Positions 26,632 through 37,069 of a stretch of DNA of 64,000 nucleotides are shown one piece after another; within the stretch, counting starts at the first letter, position 1, and every line of letters begins with the position of its first letter. The notes beneath the pieces are model-generated. The model was not told the origin of the DNA, did no database searches, and saw nothing but the letters and a program-made list of their open reading frames with translations. The DNA comes from Acidimicrobiia bacterium (GTDB lineage: Bacteria > Actinomycetota > Acidimicrobiia > Acidimicrobiales > CAIXPF01): NCBI GenBank assembly GCA_947476745.1, contig CANJRG010000004.1:62001-126000 (forward strand), read 5' to 3'. The translations under genes were made by a program, and so were the position numbers.

Positions 26632-27420
26632 TCAGGGCCCCGTAGCGACCGGGGGTAGCGTCATCGAGTCCTCCAGGCTCGCCAGGGGGCCGTACGGCAC
26701 GGTGATGAACCCGCGCCGGGGACGATCGAGGTCGAAGGTCACGAAGAGGATCACCGCGATGAGCCCGGCGGTGAGTAGCGCGCTGATCAACGAGCGGCCG
26801 AGGGTCGCCAGGTACAGCGAGAGCACCCCCGCCGCAACTGCGCTGGCGAGGATCTCCAGCGCCACCACCGGGCCGGGCACACCGTTGTACAACGAGGCGA
26901 CCCGGTCGGTGTGCACGTCGATCATGGAATTGAGGGCGTCGACGTACAGGCGAGGTGCCGTGCCCTGCGGGTTACTGCGCACGGCGTCGTCCGCCATGGC
27001 CCACAGCGCCCGTTGCAGCTGCTGCAACTCGGCCGACTGCTCGTTGAACGCGTTGGTCCCCGGCGTCGAGCGGGCCAAGGCCAACGCGCCGCCGGCGTAC
27101 TCGTGCAGCAGCACCATCGACTCGGTCCGGGTTGGCTCCGACAGCAACTGGGCACGCAGGTACGTCGTGCCGATGTCGTTGGCCTCCTGCACCACGATCA
27201 CCCGCCGCTCCTCGAAACGGCCGACGGCCATGGACAGCCCGAACGCGAGCAGCAACCCGACCAGACCGAGCATCGCGGCCTGCACGACGCCCACCGACTC
27301 CTGGTCACCCCGACCCCTGACCCGGTACCGACGACCCAGCGCCATGCCCAGGCCAACGGACCCACCGATGCACACCACGAGCAGTAATGCCAACTGGAAG
27401 GTAGTGATATGGGTGTACAT
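26632..27420 (-). CDS. DUF4239-like integral membrane protein
   Basis: The 262-residue protein has two N-terminal helices (FQLALLLVVCIGGSVGLGMAL and AAMLGLVGLLLAFGLSMAVG), a central soluble helical region with FEERRVIVVQEANDIGTTYLRA, and two C-terminal helices. The RFxxRRxxVxxEANAIGTAYLR-like pattern is the hallmark of the bestrophin-like DUF4239 family, whose function is unknown. Convergent with the ABC ATPase gene; no operon partner. Confidence 0.82.
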   Translation of the reverse strand: MYTHITTFQLALLLVVCIGGSVGLGMALGRRYRVRGRGDQESVGVVQAAMLGLVGLLLAFGLSMAVGRFEERRVIVVQEANDIGTTYLRAQLLSEPTRTESMVLLHEYAGGALALARSTPGTNAFNEQSAELQQLQRALWAMADDAVRSNPQGTAPRLYVDALNSMIDVHTDRVASLYNGVPGPVVALEILASAVAAGVLSLYLATLGRSLISALLTAGLIAVILFVTFDLDRPRRGFITVPYGPLASLEDSMTLPPVATGP

Positions 27421-27530
27421 GCGGCACCGGCCTGACGCGTCGCTACGGGAACGTCGAACGGTAGCCGCGGCGAACCGCCGGTCTGTTCCGACGGGTCACC
27501 CCCGCCGATCCCTGCTGGAGGCGCGGGACC

Positions 27531-28238
27531 TCAGTGGCCGCCCGCGCTGCGCAAGGCACCCGCGGTGGCCCGCACCACGGCGAGGTCGCTACGCCAGGAG
27601 AGCTCCCGCACGTAGTCGATGTCGAGATGCATGTTCTCGTGCAGCGGGATCGAGCGCAGCTCCGAGACCTGCCACGGCCCGGTGATACCGGGGCACACCA
27701 GGTGGCGGGGATGGTCCCACAGCCCGTACTGCTCGACGACGGACTCCAGCTCGGGACGGGGCCCGATGAGGCTCATCTGACCGTGCAGCACGTTCCACAG
27801 CTGCGGCAACTCATCGATCGAGTACTTGCGCAGCACCCGGCCCAGCGGGGTGTGGCGCGGGTCGTCGTCGCGCTTGTGACACAGCCGCCGGTCCGAGCCC
27901 CGCGCCCCGCCTCGACGGTCGCGACGGTCGCGACGGTCCGGAAGCATGGTCCGCACCTTGTACATGGCGAAGACCCGACCGTCCTTACCGACCCGGGCCT
28001 GCCGCAGCAGCACGTGCGGCCCGAGCGTCATGCGGACCAGCACCAGCGCCAGCGCCAGGACCGGAGCCGTTGCCACGAGCAACAGCAGGGCGAGGGCTCG
28101 GTCCACGATCGTCTTGCCCCAGCGAACGTAGATCCCCGATGGCGGCCGCACCGCCGACGCAGAGGCGTCAGGGGAGACCAGATGGAGGCGGGGCCGGCAG
28201 GCCTCTTGTCCCCGCTGATACGCACTGCTGGTCGTCAC
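27531..28238 (-). CDS. Polyprenyl-phosphate sugar-1-phosphate transferase (bacterial sugar transferase)
   Basis: Priming enzyme that loads a sugar phosphate onto undecaprenyl phosphate for surface polysaccharide. The 235-residue protein starts at GTG 28238 after a ggaggag Shine-Dalgarno sequence. It has a single hydrophobic segment (LALLLLVATAPVLALALVLV), then QARVGKDGRVFAMYKVRTM, RKYSIDELPQLWNVLHGQMS and LIGPRPEL, the catalytic signatures. It is the short, single-helix form. A basic RRDRRDRR insertion comes from a 9-base repeat. No glycosyltransferase cluster is adjacent, which is unusual. Confidence 0.9.
   Translation of the reverse strand: MTTSSAYQRGQEACRPRLHLVSPDASASAVRPPSGIYVRWGKTIVDRALALLLLVATAPVLALALVLVRMTLGPHVLLRQARVGKDGRVFAMYKVRTMLPDRRDRRDRRGGARGSDRRLCHKRDDDPRHTPLGRVLRKYSIDELPQLWNVLHGQMSLIGPRPELESVVEQYGLWDHPRHLVCPGITGPWQVSELRSIPLHENMHLDIDYVRELSWRSDLAVVRATAGALRSAGGH
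27913..27938 (-). repeat. 9-bp in-frame tandem repeat in the sugar transferase gene
   Basis: Nearly three copies of cgacggtcg, encoding alternating Arg-Asp-Arg in a loop between two conserved motifs. Confidence 0.75.
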
Positions 28239-28444
28239 ATCGCTCCTCCGTCGCCCGGCCGGCGGGCCGACTCTCACCCGACCGGCTCCTACGCGTTTGC
28301 AGTCTCTACGTGTCGAGACCACCACGGAGAGAGTTACACACGGATCGCGCCGATGGGGAGAGCCATTCAGACGAGGGACGAAGGTCCCGGTAGCGCCCCG
28401 TCGAGGCGGCGCCACGCAGAGCCGATCATGGCGCTGAGCTGCGG

Positions 28445-30493
<2,049 letters not shown>

Positions 30494-30503
30494 CGGCAGC
30501 CGT

Positions 30504-30932
30504 TCAGCCCGACGCGGCCAGCGCCACCAACCGAGGGCGCGCCGACTCGATCTGCTCGACCAGAACCCGCTCGATCAACGGGCCCCACCACTGCCCGTCG
30601 TAGCCCATGGTCATGGACAACTCGCTGCCGCCGGTGGTCGGCAACACCTCGGCCTCCAGCACCCAGGCGGCATGGGCCCGGCCGTCGAGCTCCCGGCGTT
30701 CGAAGCGCACGTAGTGCCCGGCCTCGAACACCGTGCGCACCATCCGCAGCCGCTTCGAGCGGCGCAACGGGCCGAGACGGGCGGCGAGCACCACCGACCA
30801 CGCCTCGGCACCCTCGGGCTCGGCCCGTTGCACCAGCTCCAGCCAGGCCGGGTAGCGGGCGAGATCGTCGACGCAGGCGAAGAGCTGCTCCACCGGACAA
30901 GGCGCCTCGAGGTTGACCTGGACAGGCTTCAC
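30504..30932 (-). CDS. SRPBCC (polyketide cyclase/START-like) family protein
   Basis: Small 142-residue protein with the helix-grip pattern: an N-terminal strand VNLEAPCPVEQLFACVDDLARYPAWLELV split over two segments, a middle beta region (YVRFERRELDGRAHAAW) and a long C-terminal helix (PLIERVLVEQIESARPRL). The fold binds hydrophobic ligands; no ligand can be inferred. Its ATG overlaps the thiN stop by four bases, so it is coupled to thiN. Confidence 0.83.
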   Translation of the reverse strand: MKPVQVNLEAPCPVEQLFACVDDLARYPAWLELVQRAEPEGAEAWSVVLAARLGPLRRSKRLRMVRTVFEAGHYVRFERRELDGRAHAAWVLEAEVLPTTGGSELSMTMGYDGQWWGPLIERVLVEQIESARPRLVALAASG

Positions 30933-31612
30933 GGGCGACCCGGCCCGAGTGCGTCCAGCAGCGGGCCCCTGATGCCCGGTTGCACGGCGGCCACCACGCC
31001 CTCACGCACCTCGATCCACGCCTCGCTGCCGGTCATCTCGTTGCTGACCCCCCAACTCGTCCCGGCTGACAGCGTGGCCTCCCGCAGCGCGAACAGCAAC
31101 CCGTCGGTGCTGACCCCGCGGGCCTCGCCGCCGAGGGCCAGCAGGCTCACCACGTCGCCCGGTGCGCCGCTGATCGAACGGCGGCCGCGCACGATCGACA
31201 CCCGTCCGGACCCCATCCGGGCATCCAGCTCGACCGATGCGTACGCATCGGCCGCCAGCAGCAGCAGGTTGGCCAGCAGGTGGTCGAGACGGCCCCCATG
31301 ACCTCCCACCACGGTCACCCGGGCAGCACCGGAGCGCACGGCGAGATCGAGCGCGAGGGCCAGGTCGGTCTGGTCCTTGTCGGCCGGATGGCGTTCGACC
31401 ACGGTGCCCGACTCGGCGAGCTGGCGGGCCAGCGCCGGTGGGATCGAGTCAAGGTCGCCGACCAGCAGGTCCACCCGCCAACCCAGTGCCACGGCATGCA
31501 CGGCGCCGGAGTCCGCGGCGATCACCAGCCCACCGGCGGACAACCCGACGAGGTCCTCGGGACGGCTCGGCTCGCCACCGGCGAACACGATGGCCTCGCG
31601 TGGCGACGTCAC
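30929..31612 (-). CDS. thiN: Thiamine pyrophosphokinase
   Basis: Transfers pyrophosphate from ATP to thiamine to form thiamine diphosphate. The 227-residue protein has VIAADSGAVHAVALGW, DLLVGDLDSIPP, HPADKDQTDLALALDLA and VVGGHGGRLDHLLANLLLL, all family signatures, and a C-terminal beta domain with GTSWGVSNEMTGSEAWIEV. The GTG at 31612 overlaps the upstream stop by four bases (GTGA). The longer frame upstream overlaps the membrane-protein gene and is not used. Confidence 0.92.
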   Translation of the reverse strand: MTSPREAIVFAGGEPSRPEDLVGLSAGGLVIAADSGAVHAVALGWRVDLLVGDLDSIPPALARQLAESGTVVERHPADKDQTDLALALDLAVRSGAARVTVVGGHGGRLDHLLANLLLLAADAYASVELDARMGSGRVSIVRGRRSISGAPGDVVSLLALGGEARGVSTDGLLFALREATLSAGTSWGVSNEMTGSEAWIEVREGVVAAVQPGIRGPLLDALGPGRP

Positions 31613-32106
31613 GCCGGCCCGCCCGCCGGCCCGTCCGGCTCGGGCGGCTCGGGCGGGTTGTGGTCCGCGATCATCAACGCAGCGTTGCATTCCTGCAGCG
31701 CGGCCAGGAAGCCGTCGAGGTCGTCGAGCTCCCGCGGGAGACGCCAGACGATGCCGTCGGCGAAGGTGAGCCGCAGCGGCCAGACCCCGAGCGAGGTGCC
31801 GATGTCCACCCTGGCCAGCTGATCGACCGGTCGTTCGCGACGGCCCGATCGGGACAGCGTGGCCAGCACCGCGTCGGCGTCGAGCTCCACCGAGCGCGGC
31901 AGCCGCCGAGCCCGGCGCAGCGCCAGCGCAGCGAACACCGCCGTCACCACGAACAACACCCCGGCAACGGTGAGGGCCGCGGTGTCTTCGACCGCGAACA
32001 GGATCAGGAAGAACCACACCGGCAGGATCACCGCGGTGATGACCCCACAGCCCAGCCGCTGGCCGAACTCGTCGGTGATCTCCCATCGTCGGACCGTCCC
32101 GGCCAC
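31609..32106 (-). CDS. Hypothetical membrane protein with two helices
   Basis: Not recognised. The 165-residue protein has a short cytoplasmic start, two adjacent membrane helices (GCGVITAVILPVWFFLILFA and VAGVLFVVTAVFAALAL), then a soluble domain with beta pattern (VDIGTSLGVWPLRLTFADG) and a Pro/Gly tail. It is the first gene of a four-gene minus operon (this gene, thiN, SRPBCC, glgX). The architecture resembles PH-domain-like membrane proteins, but that is only a shape argument. Confidence 0.78.
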   Translation of the reverse strand: MAGTVRRWEITDEFGQRLGCGVITAVILPVWFFLILFAVEDTAALTVAGVLFVVTAVFAALALRRARRLPRSVELDADAVLATLSRSGRRERPVDQLARVDIGTSLGVWPLRLTFADGIVWRLPRELDDLDGFLAALQECNAALMIADHNPPEPPEPDGPAGGPA

Positions 32107-32318
32107 GTCAGCGACCGTTCGTCCGAACAGCGGGACCGGGGGCCGGGACGTGACGAGCCATCGCCGCCAAACTAGGCCATCACGACCGATGCGACGCGAC
32201 GCCGGGCGTTCCCGGCCTCCGCCGCCTGCGACCCCGGCTGCGACCGCTGCGGCAGGCCCAGCGACGAGCCCTCGGGCGATACGGCCGACCGACGCAACGG
32301 CCCTCTAGCATTCCGGCC

Positions 32319-33467
32319 ATGGAGCGCACGATCTTCGAACCCGAGCACGACCTGTTCCGCGACAGCTTCCGGTCCTTCGTGGCCAAGGAGATCTCGCCGA
32401 ACTTCGACGAGTGGGAGCGGGCCGGCATCGTCGACCGGGCGTTGTTCACCGCGGCGGGTGAGCACGGCTTCCTGTGCATCGACGCTCCGGAGGAGTTCGG
32501 CGGTGGCGGGGTCAAGGACTTCCGCTACAACCAGATCATCTCCGAGGAGGTCCAGTACGCCGGGGTGGTCGGGTCGGGCTCGGGGATCACCCTGCACAAC
32601 GACATCTGCCTGCCCTACTACCTGAACCTCGCCAACGACGAGCAACGCGCCCGCTGGCTGCCGGGCATCTGCTCGGGCGAGCTGGTCACCGCCATCGCCA
32701 TGACCGAACCCGGCATCGGATCCGACCTGGCCTCGATGAAGTCCACCGCCATCCGCGACGGTGACCACTACGTGTTGAACGGCTCGAAGACCTTCATCAC
32801 CAACGGCATCAACAGCGACGTGGTGATCGTGGCCGCCAAGACCGACCCGTCCCAGAAGCACAAGGGCATGTCCCTGCTGGTGATCGAGCGCGGCATGGCC
32901 GGTTTCGAACGCGGCCGCAACCTCGACAAGGTCGGCAACCACAGCCAGGACACCGCCGAGCTGTTCTTCAACGACGTCCAGGTGCCGGCCGCGAACCTGC
33001 TGGGCGAGGAGGGTGCCGGCTTCCTGCACCTGGTGACGAACCTGCCTCAGGAGCGTCTGTCGATCGCCGTGGCCTGCATCGGCGCCGCTCAGGCCGCGCT
33101 GAACTGGACGGTCGAGTACTGCAAGGAACGCACCGCGTTCGGCCAGCCCATCGGCAGCTTCCAGAACAGCCGCTTCAAGCTCGCCGAGATGCGCACCGAG
33201 ATCGAGATCGGGACCCAGTACGTCGACCAGTGTGTGGTCGCCCTCAACGAGGACCGTCTCAGCGCCGAGGACGCGGCGATGGCCAAGTGGTGGTGCAGCG
33301 AGCTGCAGAAGCGCACTGTGGACACCTGCGTCCAGCTGCACGGCGGGTACGGCTACATGCTCGAATACCCGATCGCCCGGGCCTATGTCGACGCCCGGAT
33401 CACCACCATCTACGGCGGTACGACCGAGATCATGAAGGAGATCATCGGCCGCAAGATGGGGTTCTGA
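32319..33467 (+). CDS. Acyl-CoA dehydrogenase (long-chain type)
   Basis: FAD enzyme for the first step of fatty acid beta-oxidation. The 382-residue protein has FSEEY-like N-terminal helices, AMTEPGIGSDLASMKSTAIR (FAD site), NGSKTFITNGINSDVVIVAA, ERLSIAVACIGAAQAAL, QLHGGYGYMLEYPIARAYVD and IYGGTTEIMKEIIGRKM at the end. The GGTTEI ending lacks the Glu of YEGT-type enzymes; long-chain and isovaleryl dehydrogenases with this form keep their catalytic Glu elsewhere. Single gene, followed by a strong hairpin. Confidence 0.92.
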   Translation: MERTIFEPEHDLFRDSFRSFVAKEISPNFDEWERAGIVDRALFTAAGEHGFLCIDAPEEFGGGGVKDFRYNQIISEEVQYAGVVGSGSGITLHNDICLPYYLNLANDEQRARWLPGICSGELVTAIAMTEPGIGSDLASMKSTAIRDGDHYVLNGSKTFITNGINSDVVIVAAKTDPSQKHKGMSLLVIERGMAGFERGRNLDKVGNHSQDTAELFFNDVQVPAANLLGEEGAGFLHLVTNLPQERLSIAVACIGAAQAALNWTVEYCKERTAFGQPIGSFQNSRFKLAEMRTEIEIGTQYVDQCVVALNEDRLSAEDAAMAKWWCSELQKRTVDTCVQLHGGYGYMLEYPIARAYVDARITTIYGGTTEIMKEIIGRKMGF

Positions 33468-33499
33468 CCCACCCGGATGGGGAGCTGAACGGCCCTGAT

Positions 33500-33534
33500 G
33501 CCGCGTGGCCGGGCGCTCCGTCCGGCCACGCGGC
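33500..33534. terminator. Strong hairpin after the acyl-CoA dehydrogenase gene
   Basis: Perfect 13-bp stem (gccgcgtggccgg / ccggccacgcggc) with a nine-base loop, placed between two converging genes (stops at 33467 and 33589). No T-run on either side. Confidence 0.75.
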
Positions 33535-33588
33535 CCCACCCCTTGGTGGCGGGCCCGAGTAGGCGGCCGGCCCGGGGTCACCCGGTGG

Positions 33589-34260
33589 TCAGGCCACCGC
33601 CGGGTCGTCGACGCCGAGCTGACGGCAGAGCGCCTCGAACCTCCCGCCGAGCACGGCCAGCTCTCGTTCGAGGGTCTCCACCCGTTGGGTCAACGCCTCG
33701 ACCGCGGGGCCCCCGGACACCGCCTTGGAACCGGGCACGCGGGTGTCGAGCAGGCTGGCCTCGAACTCCTCGCCGCTGAGCAGCTGCACCCACCGCTCCT
33801 CCTTGTGGCCCGGCTGGCGGTCGAGCCGGGCCACGAGCGCCTCACCTGTGCGGCCGGCGAGGACGCCGAGCATGGCCTCGACCTCGGCCACCGAGTCGAA
33901 GGTCGCCATGCGCTCGCTGCGGCCGCGCAGCTCGCCGGCGGTCTGCGGACCCCGGACCATCAGGGTGCTGAGCAGGGCGAGCTCCTCACGGTCGAGGCCG
34001 AGCGCCTCGCCGAGGACGTGACGGTGCTTGCTGGTGCGCATGCTCTGGGCACTGACCGTTCGGGCCAATCCGGCCTGGCGCAGCCGCAGCATGGCCTGGT
34101 CGACGACGCTGTCGCTGAAGTCCACCACCGGCTCACGGTTGGTCTTCTGGTTGCAGGCCAGCCGAAGGGAGTTGGTCGTCAGAGGGTACTGGTCGGGGGT
34201 CGTCAGCTCCTTCTCGATCAGACACCCCAGCACGCGCACATCGGTTGCCGTCAGGTCCAT
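33589..34260 (-). CDS. YceH family protein (DUF480/UPF0502)
   Basis: Conserved protein of unknown function with two winged-helix domains. The 223-residue protein begins DLTATDVRVLGCLIEKELTT and has PDQYPLTTNSLRLACNQKTN, the hallmark of the family, then REPVVDFSD and TLMVRGPQTAGELRGRSERM. The C-terminus is a coiled-coil helix (EALTQRVETLERELAVLGG). Divergent from the aminotransferase gene. No DNA target is known. Confidence 0.92.
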   Translation of the reverse strand: MDLTATDVRVLGCLIEKELTTPDQYPLTTNSLRLACNQKTNREPVVDFSDSVVDQAMLRLRQAGLARTVSAQSMRTSKHRHVLGEALGLDREELALLSTLMVRGPQTAGELRGRSERMATFDSVAEVEAMLGVLAGRTGEALVARLDRQPGHKEERWVQLLSGEEFEASLLDTRVPGSKAVSGGPAVEALTQRVETLERELAVLGGRFEALCRQLGVDDPAVA

Positions 34261-34344
34261 GAACCGTCAAGCTACCGACGCGATGCGCCACCGCGGATCG
34301 GTTCGGGACCGACGACCGGGGTCGACACAGGCCAAACTGTGCAA

Positions 34345-35535
34345 ATGTACGAGCAACGCGACGCGATCGACCCCACCGCCTGGTTCGATTCGGTGGACCT
34401 GGCCACCCTGCGGGCCCGGGGCGGGGCCAAGTGGAGCAAGTACGGCTCCGACGTGCTCGCCGCCTGGGTCGCCGACATGGACTTCCCGCCGGCCCCGCCG
34501 GTCCGTGCAGCCATCGACGCCGTGCTCGAACGAGGTCAGCTCGGCTATCCCTGGCTGCTCGAGCACGACCCGGTGGCCCACGGGTTCGCCGACTGGGCGC
34601 GGCGCCGCTACGGCTGGACGGTCGATCCGTCCCTCGTGATCAGCACCATTGACGTCCTGCAGCCGTTGCAGGCCCTCATCCAGCTGTACAGCGAACCGGG
34701 CGACGGGGTGGTGTTGCAGACCCCGATCTACCCGCCGTTCCACACCGCCATCGCCGGCGCCGGCCGGGTCATCGTGGAGAACCGGCTGGGCGCCCCGGCC
34801 GACGGCGCAGCGATGGACCTCGAGGGCCTCGCCGCGGTGACCGACGCCCGCACCCGCATCGTGCTGCTGTGCAACCCGCACAATCCCACCGGACGGGTGT
34901 TCACCCGCACCGAGCTGCAGGGCCTCGCCGATCTGGCCGTCGAACGCGACTGGCTCGTCATCAGCGACGAGATCCACGCCGATCTCATCTACCCGGGAAA
35001 CACCCACATCCCGTTCGCCTCGCTCGGCCCCGAGGTCGCGGCCCGCACGGTGACCCTCACCGCCTCGACGAAGACCTTCAACATCGCCGGCCTGCGTCTC
35101 GCCGTGGCGGTGTTCGGCTCCGCCGAGCTGCTCGCCCGCTACCAGACCATCCCCCGCTTCCTGCTCGGCGGGGCCAACATCATGGGGGTGGAGACATCGG
35201 CTGCCGCCTGGCGGGACGGCGAGCCGTGGTTGGAGGCATTGGTGGCCTACCTCCACGGCAACCGTGACCGGGTGGTCGAAGCCGTCGCCGGCCTGCCGGG
35301 GGTCCACACGGTCGCCCCCGAGGCCACCTACCTGGCCTGGCTCGACTGTCGGGAACTGCTGGCCCGCACCGGCGCGCCCAGCGCGTTCGAGTTGTTCCTG
35401 CAGGGGGGCGTCGCCCTCAACGACGGGGCCGATTTCGGCACGGTCGGCGAAGGCTTCGTGCGCCTCAACTTCGCCACCTCAAGATCGGTGCTCGACGCCG
35501 TGCTCGAGCGGATGGGCCGGGTCTGTCGGGGGTGA
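34345..35535 (+). CDS. MalY/PatB-type PLP aminotransferase or C-S lyase
   Basis: Fold-type I PLP enzyme; MalY/PatB members are usually cystathionine beta-lyases or C-S lyases. The 396-residue protein starts at ATG 34345. Motifs: WVADMDFPPAPPVRAAI, YSEPGDGVVLQTPIYPPF, LLCNPHNPTGRVFTRTEL, VISDEIHADLIYPG (Asp208) and TLTASTKTFNIAGL (PLP Lys243). FDxxxxRxGxxKWSKY near the N-terminus is also typical. Single gene, convergent with the pentapeptide-repeat gene. Confidence 0.92.
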   Translation: MYEQRDAIDPTAWFDSVDLATLRARGGAKWSKYGSDVLAAWVADMDFPPAPPVRAAIDAVLERGQLGYPWLLEHDPVAHGFADWARRRYGWTVDPSLVISTIDVLQPLQALIQLYSEPGDGVVLQTPIYPPFHTAIAGAGRVIVENRLGAPADGAAMDLEGLAAVTDARTRIVLLCNPHNPTGRVFTRTELQGLADLAVERDWLVISDEIHADLIYPGNTHIPFASLGPEVAARTVTLTASTKTFNIAGLRLAVAVFGSAELLARYQTIPRFLLGGANIMGVETSAAAWRDGEPWLEALVAYLHGNRDRVVEAVAGLPGVHTVAPEATYLAWLDCRELLARTGAPSAFELFLQGGVALNDGADFGTVGEGFVRLNFATSRSVLDAVLERMGRVCRG

Positions 35536-35568
35536 GCGTCTGCCGGGCCCAAGCGACGGCGGGCGTCC

Positions 35569-36294
35569 TCAGCGGGCGATGGTCGCCGGGTCGAACCCGT
35601 TTGGCCAGGTCGTGGTCTCGTCGTAGACGACGTCCTCGAGCTGCACCCCGCTCAGGTTGGCCCCGTCGAGGTTGGCCCCCGTCAGGTCGGCGCCGACGAG
35701 GCTGGCCCGTTCGAGGTTGGCGTTGGTGAGATCGGCGCCGCGCAGGTCGGCGCGGGTCAGCGTCGAACGGCGCAGGCTGGCGTTGGTGAGCCGCGCCCCG
35801 CGCAGATGGGCCTCGTCGAGAGCCACCCGTTCCACCTTGGCCCCGAGGAACAACGACCCCTCGAGGTTGGTGCCGATCATGACCGCGCCGCTGAGGTCGG
35901 CGTTGGTGAAATCCACCCGGTCGAACTCGGCCCGGGTCATCTGGCAGTTGTCGAGCTCGGCGTGCTGGAAGGTGGCCCCGGTCGCCTTGGTGCGGATCAT
36001 CACCGCCCGGGACAGGTCGGCATCGGTGAAATCGGCGTCGGTGATGATCGCCCGGCTGAGGTCGGCGAAGCTGAGGTTGGCATTGGTGAAATCGGCCTGG
36101 GCCAGGTTCTCGCGCACCAGGTCCTTGCGGGCGAGGTTGGCCCCGATGTAGTCGATCCGACGGGGGCCGAGATCGCTGTCGCTGACCACCGCCATCTGCT
36201 TGGAGGTCTCTCCGCCGAACATCCGGGCCAGGGCAAAGAGCGCGACGAGCACGATCACCACGGTCAGGAGCGTGCTGCCGCCTTTGCGTCTCAT
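35569..36294 (-). CDS. Membrane-anchored pentapeptide-repeat protein
   Basis: The 241-residue protein has a short basic N-terminus, one membrane helix (TLLTVVIVLVALFALARMF) and then about 30 pentapeptide repeats of A(D/N)Lxx type (residues about 52-225), for example ANLARKDLVRENLAQADFTN. Such proteins form a right-handed quadrilateral beta-helix; some mimic DNA and inhibit gyrase, but a membrane anchor points elsewhere. With positive residues before the helix, the repeat domain is expected outside the cytoplasm. Lone gene. Confidence 0.9.
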   Translation of the reverse strand: MRRKGGSTLLTVVIVLVALFALARMFGGETSKQMAVVSDSDLGPRRIDYIGANLARKDLVRENLAQADFTNANLSFADLSRAIITDADFTDADLSRAVMIRTKATGATFQHAELDNCQMTRAEFDRVDFTNADLSGAVMIGTNLEGSLFLGAKVERVALDEAHLRGARLTNASLRRSTLTRADLRGADLTNANLERASLVGADLTGANLDGANLSGVQLEDVVYDETTTWPNGFDPATIAR

Positions 36295-36388
36295 CCGGTG
36301 CGCTGTGCCCAGCCCTGGCTACCCACCGTGACATTCTGCTGTCCGGGCGCAGTCTGCACAACGATGCTCGGTTTGGCAGGCTGGTCAG

Positions 36389-36874
36389 GTGACCATCTCC
36401 GCGCCCTGCCCCGGCTCCCGCGTCCACCGCCTGTCCGGCCCCGACCGGCGGCAGCGGACGGGCCGTCTCCCCCGCCTCACCCGGCTCGTGGGCCCGGCCA
36501 TCCTCGTCGGCGGGCTCGGGTTCGGGGCGACGCTCACGGCCGCCTCGGTCGCAGGGGCCCAGAGCAGCGGGGGCACGACCGCCACGACCCCGGCGGCGAC
36601 CCCGGGGGCCGCCCCCGTGACGGCGCGGGTGCCGACCACCCTGCAGCCCATGGCGGCGCCGACCCCGCACATCATCCCCATGCCAAACAGTGGCCGTCCG
36701 CCACGCGACGACGGCGAACGGGGTGGGGCCTTGCAGGAGGCGCTGTTCTTCCTGATATGCGGCGCAGTACTCGGCATAGGTGGGCTGATCTGGCGCGATT
36801 CCCGCAAGAAGCGCCGCAAGCAGGGCCGGCTGCCCACCAAATCGTCGCGTTCCTCGGCTGACCCCGCCGCCTGA
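36389..36874 (+). CDS. Hypothetical exported/membrane protein
   Basis: Not recognised. The 161-residue product (GTG start) has an Arg-rich N-terminus, a hydrophobic segment (GPAILVGGLGFGATLTAASV), a Thr/Ala/Pro-rich spacer, then a second helix (ALFFLICGAVLGIGGLIW) followed by a basic tail (RDSRKKRRKQGR). That pattern suggests a small double-anchored envelope protein with an outside loop. Divergent from the pentapeptide-repeat gene. Confidence 0.62.
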   Translation: MTISAPCPGSRVHRLSGPDRRQRTGRLPRLTRLVGPAILVGGLGFGATLTAASVAGAQSSGGTTATTPAATPGAAPVTARVPTTLQPMAAPTPHIIPMPNSGRPPRDDGERGGALQEALFFLICGAVLGIGGLIWRDSRKKRRKQGRLPTKSSRSSADPAA

Positions 36875-36931
36875 CGCGCGGCCTAACATGCCGCAGGCCA
36901 CCGCGGTCGGGCCGCACGGTCAGCCCGGCGT

Positions 36932-36960
36932 GGCCGACCGGCGCCACCAAACCGGTCGCC
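36932..36960 (+). promoter_or_regulatory. Hairpin in the ribE leader
   Basis: Arms ggc-c-gaccgg and ccggtcgcc pair over nine base pairs with one bulged base and a loop of about ten bases. It lies just before the 15-bp repeat array and about 110 bases upstream of ribE. No FMN riboswitch consensus could be made out in this leader. Confidence 0.4.
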
Positions 36961-36974
36961 AGGAACACCGTCAC

Positions 36975-37058
36975 CAGCAAGATCATCAGCAGCAAGATCA
37001 TCAGCAGCAAGATCATCAGCAGCAAGATCATCACCAGCAAGATCATCACCAGCAAGAG
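36975..37058 (+). repeat. 15-bp tandem repeat array in the ribE leader
   Basis: About five and a half copies of cagcaagatcatcag, with cag/cac variation at the unit end. The last, degenerate unit changes to cagcaagagg and provides the purine-rich stretch (agagga) that looks like the ribE ribosome-binding site, nine bases before the ATG. Confidence 0.9.
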
Positions 37059-37069
37059 GATGGCCTCCC

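Noticed and set aside
26597-26645. Hairpin between the ABC ATPase and DUF4239-like genes
   Set aside because: The two ctsagggcccc-like copies are direct, not inverted; only the six-base gggccc cores can pair.
36975-37058. Possible CRISPR array
   Set aside because: Units are 15 bp and contiguous without spacers, and no cas gene is in the window.
36875-37069. FMN riboswitch upstream of ribE
   Set aside because: None of the conserved segments of the RFN element, nor a TPP box, could be matched in this leader.
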